From Epiperipatus broadwayi (lineage: Eukaryota; Onychophora; Udeonychophora; Euonychophora; Peripatidae): DNA of 64,000 bases. The DNA lies in assembly GCA_028023455.1 (NCBI GenBank), contig JAQFVV010012477.1, positions 2,690,650 through 2,754,649 on the forward strand. Reading direction: 5' to 3'. The position numbers and the translations under genes are program-made. Numbering within the stretch: position 1 is the first letter of the stretch; each line of letters opens with the position of its first letter. The notes under the pieces are model-generated. The model was not told where the DNA came from, did not search any database, and saw only the letters and a program-made list of their open reading frames with translations. Positions 50,975 to 60,432 of this stretch are shown piece by piece.

Positions 50975-51838
50975 GTATTTCTGTATTTATCTATGTTTGA
51001 ATATACATGTATTAACTTTAAACCTATTCTGATATTGTCATATTAAATATAGGCATGTGTGTGCATATTCATTATCTACATAATCATGTATACATATGTG
51101 AAATGAGCATCTACACACATACAAATTATAATTTGTAAAATTAAATCTAAGGTAAACCTTGTTGTATGTGTAATGGGAACATACATTTATATGTGAAAGG
51201 CCTAGTAATGTAATAGATTCAAGAGCATTACAATTCTTTGAGTTTAATTTAGAATTAAATTATTATAGGCTGATGTGTAAATTAATCTTATTTTTATATA
51301 TAAAGTCAATTAAAATCAAATGAGTTGCACATGTGTTAAATTAATTACGAGTTCTAAAGTTTGTTTTCTAAAATCCTTTTTCTGAATCTTGACCTAATTA
51401 GTGCTTTAAAAAAAGATAGGGGTAAGAGGAAAAAATAACAGGTTGTGAATCTATTTTAAAATCAACCTCAGTTAAAAAAATCTGGGTACTGCCTTCAAAA
51501 ATCGATAACTCAGCAGGATACACTGTCGTTGCTAAAAAAAAAATAATAGTGTAAATCAAATAATTGAGATAAAAATAAATTGTAAACAAGTTTAAGAATG
51601 AGTAGTGTATAAACTAAAATTTCGGCTTTGGCAAAACTTTAGTTGTTTTTTTTTACTTTTATTTATTTTTTATTAAAAGTTATGTGATTTTATGATGTTC
51701 ATTGTGGGGTAGAAGAAAACTATTGGTACTGTTAAGTCAAGATGGGAATATAAGAAGACCCACAACACCTACTCACTGATAGAGAAAGCAATCTTGACCG
51801 TGCCCACCATGTCAGCTAGAAGCAGAAAGAAGACCGGT

Positions 51839-52523
51839 AATAAACTTCTGCAGAACTCTATTTCAATTCTAAAATCAGGCTAAACTTTAAAGCAAGCTTT
51901 CCTATTCTGTAAGTGTGCACAACAAAAAATCTTTCTTGTTATTTAAATTTCTTAAGCTATGAAATAAATCTAATCTTGTAAGTCTTGCTTGATCTTATAT
52001 AACTTTAAATTCGTCTAAACTAAATGAAACTCTCTTGAAATGATTATACCTATTTTGTTTTATCTTTGTTTGAAAATATATGAATTATGCTATGATTGAT
52101 TTGGAATGGAGTTTAATATAAAATTTAGTTATTTAACATTGTTACAATTGCTTTTTATGTGTGTGTACTTTTTTAAAGTTGATGTATTTTGAGTGATGTT
52201 TTTCATCTGTGTGTGCACTTTTAAAAAATATTCCACCATTACAACTGTTTTTGATGTCTCAAAGTTTGAATGTTTTTTTTGCCTACATATAAACAAAGTT
52301 AAAACAAAATAGGTATAATAATTTCAAGTGAGTTTCATTTAGGTTAGACAAATTTAAAATTATATAAGATCGAGCAAGACTTACAAGATAAGATTTATTT
52401 CATAGCTTAAGAAACTTAAATAACAAAAAAGATTTTTTGTTGTGCACATTTACAGAATAGGATAGCTAGCTTTTAAGTTCAGCCTGATTTAAGAATTGAA
52501 ATAGAGTTCTGCAGAAGTTTATT
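51839..52523. repeat. Palindrome nested in the centre of the 5.7-kb element
   Basis: Arms of about 235 bp (51839-52073 and 52291-52523) pair from AATAAACTTCTGCAGAACTC inward. The last 105 bp of the loop (52186-52290, with GATGTTTTTCATCTGTGTGT) is repeated directly just outside the right arm at 52526-52628, so the palindrome arose by insertion or by duplication around it. Confidence 0.8.
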
Positions 52524-52945
52524 TTGAGCGATGTTTTTGATCTGTGTGTGCACTTTTAAAAAAACATTCCACCATTACAACTGTTTTTGATGTCTCAAAG
52601 TGTAAATGTTTTTTTTGTGTATATAGAAACTATCCATGTTGTATTTTTATAATCATGTGCAATGTTTCAACAAGATTCTCCAAATAATTTTCATGCAAAG
52701 TCTCAAAGTTTGAATGTTTTTATGCCTGTCTATCTTTTGTAAGTACTTTTTTTGTAAGTATTTGTGGGTTTTTTTTTTTTTTTGTGTGTGTGTGTTGTAC
52801 TTGGATTTTTTTAGATATTATGAATCCAATTTAGAAATTAGTTGGGGGGGGGTTATGTTTTATGTCACATTTTATTTAGCCAAGCGGTTATATTTTTTAA
52901 TATGAGAGGTCTACTACATCACATTTCTTTTGCAACTTTTAATAT

Positions 52946-53002
52946 TGAAATGGTATACTTTACCTATCATAACATTTCACCTACTATGGTTCATAGTAGT
53001 AT
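52946..53002 (+). mobile_element. Double-hairpin mini-element, copy 3, with an empty site in the sister arm
   Basis: This 57-bp sequence has two adjacent hairpins (TGAAATG / CATTTCA and CTACTATG / CATAGTAG). The left arm of the surrounding inverted repeat (around 49470-49490) reads straight through the corresponding point (CTTTTAATATATTTTTCTTAG on the complement), lacking exactly these bases. That makes this a mobile insertion, or less likely a precise loss from the other arm. Confidence 0.7.
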
Positions 53003-53165
53003 ATTTTTCTTAGTTTAAACCGTTCCAAGTTAGTGTATATTAATTAAAAGCAACTTAATAAAATGATAATAATATCTGTTGTTAGATAATGCAGGCATGT
53101 TTGCATGTAGTCAAAATAAGAGTCATAGATCACATGATCCCTATTCTCTTAAGCTTTGTAAGTTA

Positions 53166-53917
53166 TAAACAATGAGGATTGCCAATTCCTCAACAAGCCT
53201 TGTGTTAAACGCTTAGCCAGAGAAAGCATTTAAAATATCTCTATCAGGAACCCCTTCCCAAACCCCTAACCATGATTTCGTGCTTTGGCACTCCTCAGAG
53301 AGGCATCAGGGTAGGTTCAGACACTAGATCTAAAAATACCAACCCCAAAGCCAGCATTTAACTAAACGTTATCTATTGAGTGGAAAATCTGAAATTTTCA
53401 GACACCTACATGTCTTCAAACCCAGCTATCCAACTCAAATAGCTGTATGGGGCTTATAGATCTTCAGCCATACCATATATTAGTAGTCTTAGCAATATAA
53501 AATTGCATAAAACTTAAGGCAGAGACTATAAGTAATCAAAATTAGAGTCATAGATATAGTCTCTACCTTAAGTCTTGTGCAATTTTATATTGCTAAGACT
53601 ACTAATATATGTTATGGCTGATGATTTATCAGCCCCATATAGGTATTTGAGTTGGATAGCTGGGTTTGAAGACATGTAGGTGTATGAAAATTTCAGATTT
53701 TCCACTCAATAGATAACTTTTAGTTAAATGCTGGCTTTGGGTTGGTATTTTTAGATCTAGTGTCTGAACCTACCCTGACACCTCTCTGAGGAGTGCCAAA
53801 GCACGAAACCATAGTTAGGGGTTTGAGGAGGGGTTCCTGACAGATATTTTAAATGCTTTCTCTGGCTAAGTGTTTAACACAAAGCTTGTTGAGGAATTGA
53901 CAATCCTCATTGTTTAT
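53166..53917. repeat. 750-bp palindrome nested in the right arm
   Basis: The arms run from ATAAACAATGAGGATTG to its complement and pair over about 360 bp each, meeting near 53540 (GAGACTATA, then TATAGTCTC). Flanking element sequence GCATGTAGTC (53102) and GCATATAGTC (53922) continues the arm on either side, so this is a clean insertion. Confidence 0.85.
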
Positions 53918-54286
53918 GTTTGCATATAGTCTTTTATTTTTTAAATATTGATGAAATTAGTATATTTTTGAAAAGTACTCAGTCAAAATCATTTTTCGTT
54001 TTAGTGCTCCGAGCAGGATGGTATATCTTAGTCACACACCAGTTTCTGTTTTTGTATTTTATAGCTATTTTCACTATTTATATTTAATTACTTAATTAGT
54101 ATTAATCTGTTAATTATTATACTCTTCTTGCATAGTGTTGAAAGTCAGAGGAATTCTTTTAAAAAAAAAGTACTCTATTACCGCCATTTTTCGTTTTAAT
54201 GCTTCATATGGGAGAAGGGAGGTATAGATCTGTATTTAAGTACTTACTATGTATTAGTCTGTATTTAAGGTGTTGCAATTTTTTTT

Positions 54287-54487
54287 CCATCGATGATTAC
54301 AGCATTTTGTTTTTTTTTGCTTTTTTTGTCCATCGATGATTTCAGCAATTTTTTTTCCATCGATGATATCAGCCTCTTTTTTTTTTTGTCCATCGATGAT
54401 TTCAGCAATTTTTTATTTTTATTTTTTTTAACATCGATGATTTCAGCCTTTTTTTTTTTTTGTCCATCGATGATTTCAGCCTTTTTT
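54287..54487. repeat. Minisatellite, six units with CCATCGATGATTTCAGC
   Basis: Units start at about 54287, 54330, 54357, 54390, 54431 and 54464, spaced 27-43 bp by T runs. The sister arm has a single unit (48990-49006), so the array expanded in one arm only. The 66-aa frame here is a repeat artefact. Confidence 0.9.
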
Positions 54488-54570
54488 GCATAAAAATGTA
54501 TCTCTTGCAGGCTTCTTTGTGGTTCTGCAGTGTCACCTGGCGGCCACAGTATGCATCACCAAACACTACC

Positions 54571-54915
54571 AACAATAATATATCATATTGTGATATATTT
54601 TGTAATATTCAATGTCATTGAAGAAATAATTTTAATGAATCCAATGCTCAAGCTAATTTTTTTATAACTAACTCTAAGTCTCATGACTGTTTAAATACCA
54701 TAGAATTTTCATTATATTATATAGTTAAATAAGATTTTATATCATTAAAATAATAAGATTGGTAGTATTTTATTGGATATTAATTAATTATTTGAAGCTA
54801 AGATGGGTCTCTTTTTTGAATATTATTGTCAGTAATTGAATAAATAACTTTTCAGAAGGTGACAATATATATAAATTATATCCTTCCTGCATTGTAGTTT
54901 TGCAAATTGTGAATT
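54571..54915. other. AT-rich interval without a gene
   Basis: Nothing recognised. Confidence 0.5.
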
Positions 54916-56260
54916 ATGATTAATTTTGGTGGGTCATTTATTTATCAGACTTTCAAATTTATTGGTAAGCTGTTACAAGGATTTTTAGGATTTGGGGACA
55001 TACTATTTTTATCTTTTGACTTTGTAGATAGGATTAAAAATATAGTGATTGATGAGAATGATGTTATCGCTATATTAGAGATGTCAGAAATATATGGTTC
55101 TATTTATAGATTATATTCCATAAAAATAATTGAACATGCATTAAAAACTAAAGGTGATTGTACATATGTGAAAAATTTTAATATGGATTTTAAAAAAAAA
55201 AATTGTTGTTAACATTGTTAGATCGTTTGAAGGTGGATATTATAAAATGTATAAAGGTTGACCTCTCTACTTGGTATTGCACAAGTTTGCAATTTTGTTT
55301 TGTTTACATATGAGAGTAGTATTTTAGATAGGTTTACTTTGAAAAATATTAAAATTTACAGAAAATTATGTGGATGATAATTTTGTTTGTGGAAATACCA
55401 ATACTATAAATTCACTTTTAGAGGATTTAAATAATTTTAATGACTTGAAATGAACTATTGAAAAAAAAAACAGGACAAAAGCATTAAGTATTTAGATTTA
55501 ATTATTACAAAAGATAATAATATGTTAAGTTATAAATTAATAATCAAATGATTGCAAAATAGAACATGTATAAATTAGTAAATCAAAAGTACCAGATATG
55601 TTAAGATTTATATATTTTTTATTTTATAATGCAAAATTATGTCATTAACAGTGTGATAATTAAAAAATATTGACATATTTCCCAAGGAATTGCTTAGAGT
55701 TGGTTATAAGATTGAACAGATTAACAATAATTTATGTCAGTTTAAAAAGAGTTATAATGATTTAAAGGAGTTGAAATTGGTAATAAAAATGGATATCTAT
55801 CCTATATATTTCAAATGCTCAAGTGGATTTGTTTAAGCATATATATATATAAGAATGTGTTTAATGTTTCATTTTGTCTTGCAAATAACATTAATAAGTT
55901 AGTAAATAATTCTAAAAATGTCATACATGTCAAGCAGAAAAGTAATGTTGTGTATCAATTTTTCATGGTTGTAATGTATCATATATAGGTGAATTGAGGT
56001 GCAGTATTTAAACAGATTAAAAGTTCATGAATTGTTATATGAGTATGTGAAAAGTAAAAATAATAAAGATTAAATGATTTCTTCAGTTTTCTTGGATTAT
56101 GAAAAAACATGTAAATATAAATTTAAGTTTGATATTGAAAATGTTAAGATTCTTTATGAAGAGAGAAACTATAATAAAAGAAAAATGAAGAAATATAAAT
56201 AAAATAAACAAGCTGCTAACATTAAAGTTCAGGATAAATGAGATTTAAGTTGATATTTGC
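54916..56260 (+). pseudogene. Third Penelope-like element, heavily decayed
   Basis: The open frame 54916-55212 contains ENDVIAILEMSEIYGSIYRL, which aligns with motif A of the other PLE (VNDIICTLDLSEMYRSID). Further on, broken text includes CNFVLFTYE (about 55290) and KLCG followed by a stop and FCLW where the YVDD box is expected (about 55365-55395). There is also KYLDLIITKDNNMLSYKLI (about 55480), NKLVNNSKN near 55890, GIY-YIG-like CIIYR (about 55975) and CKYKFKFDIENVKIL at about 56110-56155, matching the PLE C-terminus. Stops and frame changes are numerous. The RT catalytic box is destroyed. It is the oldest-looking of the PLE copies. Confidence 0.65.
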
Positions 56261-56289
56261 TTCCATTAATATATATATATATGTAAGAT

Positions 56290-56545
56290 TATAATTATAT
56301 GACCTGATTATCCCTAACTGCTGGAATGTTGAGTTAGAGTGAACTCATTAAAACATGATTTGAACAACCATTATTCTTAATGTTACCATGCAGTTTTAGT
56401 AAAAAATAACAAATGATTTGATATTCATAAATTAATATTTTCATTCAATATGGCATTGCTTATTTAATTATAGTAATAAAAGTATTTATATAGTTATGAA
56501 AACAAGTTGTTGAGAACAACTGAACAATTTTTTTGTTATTCTTCA
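56290..56545 (+). repeat. Dispersed repeat, partner at 59765-60030
   Basis: ACCTGATTATC, then CATTAAAACATGATTTGAAC and later TTGCTTATTTAATTATAGTAA recur in order at 59776-60000 (for example ATTAAAATGTGATTTGAAC). The two copies bracket the Gag-bearing region on the same strand and could be LTR remnants, but their ends are not resolved. Confidence 0.5.
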
Positions 56546-56704
56546 AATAAATGATACTTATATAAAACATTGATTTATGACATTAATTAGCAATGATATA
56601 AAGATAAAATGTTAATTACAAATTTGATTAGCTAATTTCATGCATTACTATAGCTTCAATCTATTCCATTCTATATGTATGAGTATAATTTCTACCTGTA
56701 ATTG

Positions 56705-57390
56705 GTACAATACCACCCTGCTTCTATAATGAGGAACAAAATAGAATAGGCATATTATTTAATAATCATTTATTGATGAATTTTGTTTCTGATGCAACTT
56801 TTTTATTGTTGTTGTCATGCTTAGGTCTTTTTCTTGGTCTTAAAGCTGGTTTTTATTATACTGATTTTTGATGAGAAGGAGAAATACAGATGATAAATCC
56901 AATCTCAGTAACAATCAGCCAATTAATGTGAATCATGTTAACATTTCTATCCCTCTGTTTCCGTAATAATTTCAAGATTGTGAACCACCAACATATTCTG
57001 ATCATGTTCTCATGTGCAAATACTAACCAGTGACTATATGGTTTGGTAAAGCATTAATTTGTCAGGTAACTGACATGAAATAATTAGACTTTTTCCACTA
57101 GCAGACTTGGAGATCCCAGGAATATTCTACTATTGCTGCTCACAACATATAAGAGTAACCTATTCATTTTTTGAAAAAAATATTTTTACTTATAGATTTT
57201 TTGGTAATGAGGATAACTTGCCAATCCCTGGGTAGACAGAAAAGGAAACCACACATACAAATCACACATGAAATCCAAGTAACCAAAGTTATCATGCTCA
57301 TTCCTACTCTACATTCCCGTAATACCTTAACACTTTCTCAATATCTTTTGAAGTTTAGCACAATTATCATGATACAATTCCATGGTCATT
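56705..57390 (+). pseudogene. Candidate broken gene for a small one-pass membrane protein
   Basis: One frame reads TIPPCFYNEEQNRIG, then a transmembrane-like FLLLLSCLGLFLGLKAGF (about 56790-56850). A frame change leads into RRRNTDDKSNLSNNQ (56872 on). After stops, CEPPTYSDH (about 56978-57005) carries a PPxY motif, followed by Ser/Thr/His-rich text to about 57390. Topology and a PPxY-bearing tail recall Shisa/WBP1-type adaptor proteins, but I cannot assign a family. At least two stops and one frameshift are present. It may be a processed pseudogene or a chance reading. Confidence 0.25.
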
Positions 57391-58013
57391 AATGGAATAG
57401 GCTATGCATATGAACTAAACTAAAGCTATATTTTTGTAGATAGTTAATTGCTCATGTGATAGTGATTTTGACAGGCCCTCTCTTTTGCTGTAACATTTCC
57501 CACCTACTTATAAAACCCTTTAAAAAATAGATCTCCAGAGAAAAACTTGGATGTTAAATGGCGAGAATGGTACAGCAAAAGAAGTTTTTTTTCTGGCGAT
57601 CTTTTTGGGGTTTTTTACAAGTAGGTGTAAAATGTTGATTATTTTTATTGCAGACATTATCACTGGTAATATTGGAACCACTCTTCTTGTCTGGAAGATA
57701 ATTAAAGCTTTTTCAGGATTATGAGTTGACCTTTTTTTTTACTATACTATGATGGGGGTGATATATTTTTTACATTTTTATCACATTCATTAGTTGATTA
57801 TTTTTCCTGTAAAAGATCTTGTAGAGTTTGAACCTGGTATCATCATTAGCAGGCTGATTGCTGTCAAAAGCACTCAGTAGATTGGCACTTGCTCATATGT
57901 TTTTATGATCAGTGCCAATCAATAATAGGTCCATATTACTCAGGATGTTATGTCATTACTATATAAATTAATCATTACTTACTTCACTAAACATTATAAA
58001 CTAATATATACAT
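57391..58013. other. Interval with an imperfect inverted repeat and a tRNA-like patch
   Basis: An imperfect palindrome at 57495-57625 pairs AACATTTCCCACCTACTTAT with ACAAGTAGGTGTAAAATGTT. On the minus strand at about 57825-57930, a B-box-like CAGGTTCAAACTC follows an A-box-like region about 50 bp upstream, possibly a SINE head. No gene was found. Confidence 0.45.
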
Positions 58014-58189
58014 ATGTGCTATTTGCACAGATAATGAAACTAGGATAAAGCAATTTTTTTTAAATTTATTAAAATATAAAGCTGTTAAATTAAAGAGCTG
58101 AGCACTTTAATTTAACAGCTTTATATTTTAATAATTTTTTTAAAAAAATGGCTTTATCCTAGCTTTATTATCTGTGCAAATAGCACATA
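58014..58189. repeat. Palindrome of about 175 bp
   Basis: The outer TGTGCTATTTGCACAGATAA is mirrored by TTATCTGTGCAAATAGCACA. The arms meet at AAAGAGCTGAGCACTTT near 58100. It lies just downstream of the Gag remnant. Confidence 0.9.
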
Positions 58190-58241
58190 GTATATAAATT
58201 AACAGATTTTTGGACAAATTTTCTCACCTGCATTGTAAAAA

Positions 58242-59250
58242 CGTGTGTGGTATAATTAGGCCAACATCTTTTCTGAGACATTTGTTACATGATGCCTTCT
58301 TGATAGCTTCATTCTAATAGTATCTCAATATTGCTTGCTTATATTCATTGAAACTTTCCTGCTTTTCAAATAATAACCCCCATGAAGCTTAGAATGCTCC
58401 TTGTAGGTATCTAACTGCTATTGTAAGTTTAGTCTTCTCTGTCATGGGATTGATACTTAAGTACCTTTCTAAACTATTAAGGTGCTCTATGGGAGATTTA
58501 CCAATGGGTTCAAAAAGATTCTTATTTTTAAAACTACTTCTCAATACTGGGTGAATACTCATTACTGTTTAGATATATTTTTACCATCATATATTATTTA
58601 TTATGTTGCCCTTTATTTATGACAGGTTTTAGTCCATGATTTTTTAAGACCTTTAGTTGAAGTATTTCCACATAATGTACAAGTTTATCAACTTTCTCTT
58701 GCACTTTTGTTAATGCTTTATTGCTTCTATTGCACATCATCTTCATACTATTTTGAAACTGCTTTTACACCCACTCCAACCTTTCATTATTTTCATTTCT
58801 ATTCTTTTTTATTTCTTGATTGGCATTATCAATTTTATTGTTAAGATTGACCAAATCATCATCTGGTCTCTTAAATTGTTCTCTGGCTATAGTGTTAATC
58901 TCATCTTTCAACTGCCCTTGGCTGTCTTTTAACTCTTAGGTCAATTCCATCTAATTTTTCTACATTCCATCATTTTTCCTATCTTCCACTTTTTAATTAT
59001 TTCACTATTATTCAGCATCTCATCTTTATATGCTTTGGCTCTTTTCATTTATTATTTGAATTATTTCTTTGATATATTATTTTGACTCTTTCTTTATTGA
59101 TTTCGTCCATTCTTTTGAATTATTTCTACTTGGAGAATGTTAAACATATCAATACTCATTGTACAACTGACGTGGTCCATTTTTATATTAAGTGATTATA
59201 TATCTTCATTTTCTTTGTGGATGTCTTTATCATTTATAAATTCACTTTAT
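58242..59250 (-). pseudogene. Gag polyprotein remnant of an LTR retrotransposon
   Basis: Read on the minus strand, a polar N-terminal region (about 59250-58930; NDKDIHKENEDI, then KAYKDEMLNNSEIIK) is followed by a coiled-coil-like stretch (ELKDSQGQLKDEINTIAREQ, then LVNLNNKIDNANQEIKK) at about 58940-58790. The capsid-like domain lies at about 58535-58330: SPIEHLNSLERYL, then KLTIAVRYLQGAF, a stop, then SWGLLFEKQESFNEYKQAIL. The LxGxA..W pattern with the following SFxEYK is characteristic of retrotransposon Gag capsids, which assemble particles around the RNA. At least three stops and one frameshift inactivate it. Zinc-knuckle and pol regions are not found; a palindrome at 58014 interrupts the downstream side. 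It may belong to the same Gypsy-type family as 1-2464, but that is unproven. Confidence 0.65.
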
Positions 59251-59609
59251 TTTTTTTGGTTCTCAACATCATAACCTAATATTTACTTTTTAATATTTTA
59301 CTATTAATACATATAAGTAGTACATTTGTCAATCTCTTTCTATCCTAGTGCTTTTTTTTTTGTTCTTTTGTTATTACCATTATTACACCTGCCTATGTGA
59401 ATACTTATTTACATAACTTGATTATTATTTTTTTTCCCTCCAAAACAACAATTTTAACTGTTTCTCCTCATTTACTTATATAGGAGTAGAGAAGAAGAAA
59501 ATTATATAAGTAAAAAAAATATCTTTATTTTAAGTGAATGATTCTAATTTATTTTATTTGCTCATCACAGGTTGGAATGTTTATTCACACCTAACTTGGG
59601 CAACTATTG

Positions 59610-60030
59610 AACTATTCTGCCCATTTGTACATCCAGTTTTAATTTGTATTTGTACAAGGTTACTGGTAACATGGGGTCATTCACATATTCTTTCTCACAT
59701 TTTTTGTATGATAATCAAACTGTGGCTTTCAATAAATTATCAGAAAAGCATATAAAAATGTCATAATTATACATTCCTGATTATCATAATTCCTGTGGGG
59801 AGAATTGATTAAAATGTGATTTGAACAACTATTATTGTGTTCTAAAGCTGCTTTATTATTGATACCAGTGTTAATGTAAGATTTGTTAACACACTGCTTT
59901 TAAAAAATATTTGTTATTCGTAATTATTTTTTTACTGGATATTTCTTTGCTTATTTAATTCCAGTAGTAAAAATATTAAATAGTATAGAGTTATGCAAAG
60001 AAGCTGTCAAAATTTTTGTTTTAAAAAAGA
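59610..60030 (+). repeat. Composite of two dispersed repeats
   Basis: The part 59613-59752 matches 42048-42200, and 59765-60030 matches 56290-56545, both in direct orientation. The neighbouring frame at 59534-59755 is not a gene. Confidence 0.5.
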
Positions 60031-60386
60031 AAATTTAATAACAAATTAATAATATAAAAAATACAGCTTTCCCAAATTGCTATACCTTTTTCCTTGACAT
60101 ATTCAAGAAATAATTGTTAACTAACAACATAACTGTTTTCTTGTTTTAGTTGAAATTTAAATAAATCTATATAATATAAAATATCTTTATATAATAGCAA
60201 TAATATATATAATACTCGTACACAAAAAATCTTTTTAGGCAAATATTAATTTTTGCACTTTTTAATGTGCTTTAACTAATTTACAATTATGATCTATATT
60301 TATAATGTTGCAACATCTATCTTTTTAATGAAATTAACTGTAACCTATTAAAACCACACAATATTTTTAAGACGTGTAAATGTCAA

Positions 60387-60432
60387 GCGTTGGCCGAGAG
60401 GTCAGTGCAGCTGCCTTGCAAGCAAGAAGACC
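60387..60432 (+). repeat. tRNA-like fragment, probably a SINE head
   Basis: GCGTTGGCCGAGAGGTCAGT contains an A box (TGGCCGAGAGGT), and CTTGCAA follows where an anticodon loop is expected. The sequence then departs from a tRNA: there is no B box or acceptor 3' half. It is a truncated tRNA gene or a tRNA-derived SINE start. Confidence 0.5.

Larger units (their letters stand above)
48890..54570. mobile_element. 5.7-kb foldback element with arms of about 0.9 kb
   Basis: The left arm (48890-49806) and the right arm (about 52620-54570) are inverted repeats. The ends read GGTAGTGTTAGGTGATATAT, then ACTGTGTCCACCAGG, and the matching complement at 54536-54570. The arms share, in inverse order, blocks such as ATAGATCT, AACAGAAATTGGTGTGTGACT, TTATCTAACAACAGATATTA and CAAACTTTGAGACTTTGCATG. 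The right arm is longer because it contains a palindrome (53166-53917), a 57-bp insertion (52946-53002) and a minisatellite (54287-54487). The 2.8-kb centre has no transposase I can see. It looks like a non-autonomous, long-TIR DNA element. An exact target duplication is not evident. Confidence 0.75.

Noticed and set aside
54293-54493. 66-aa Ser/Phe-rich frame
   Set aside because: It is read from the ATCGATGATTTCAGC minisatellite.
60387-60432. Functional tRNA gene
   Set aside because: Only the 5' half is present; no T arm or acceptor 3' strand follows.
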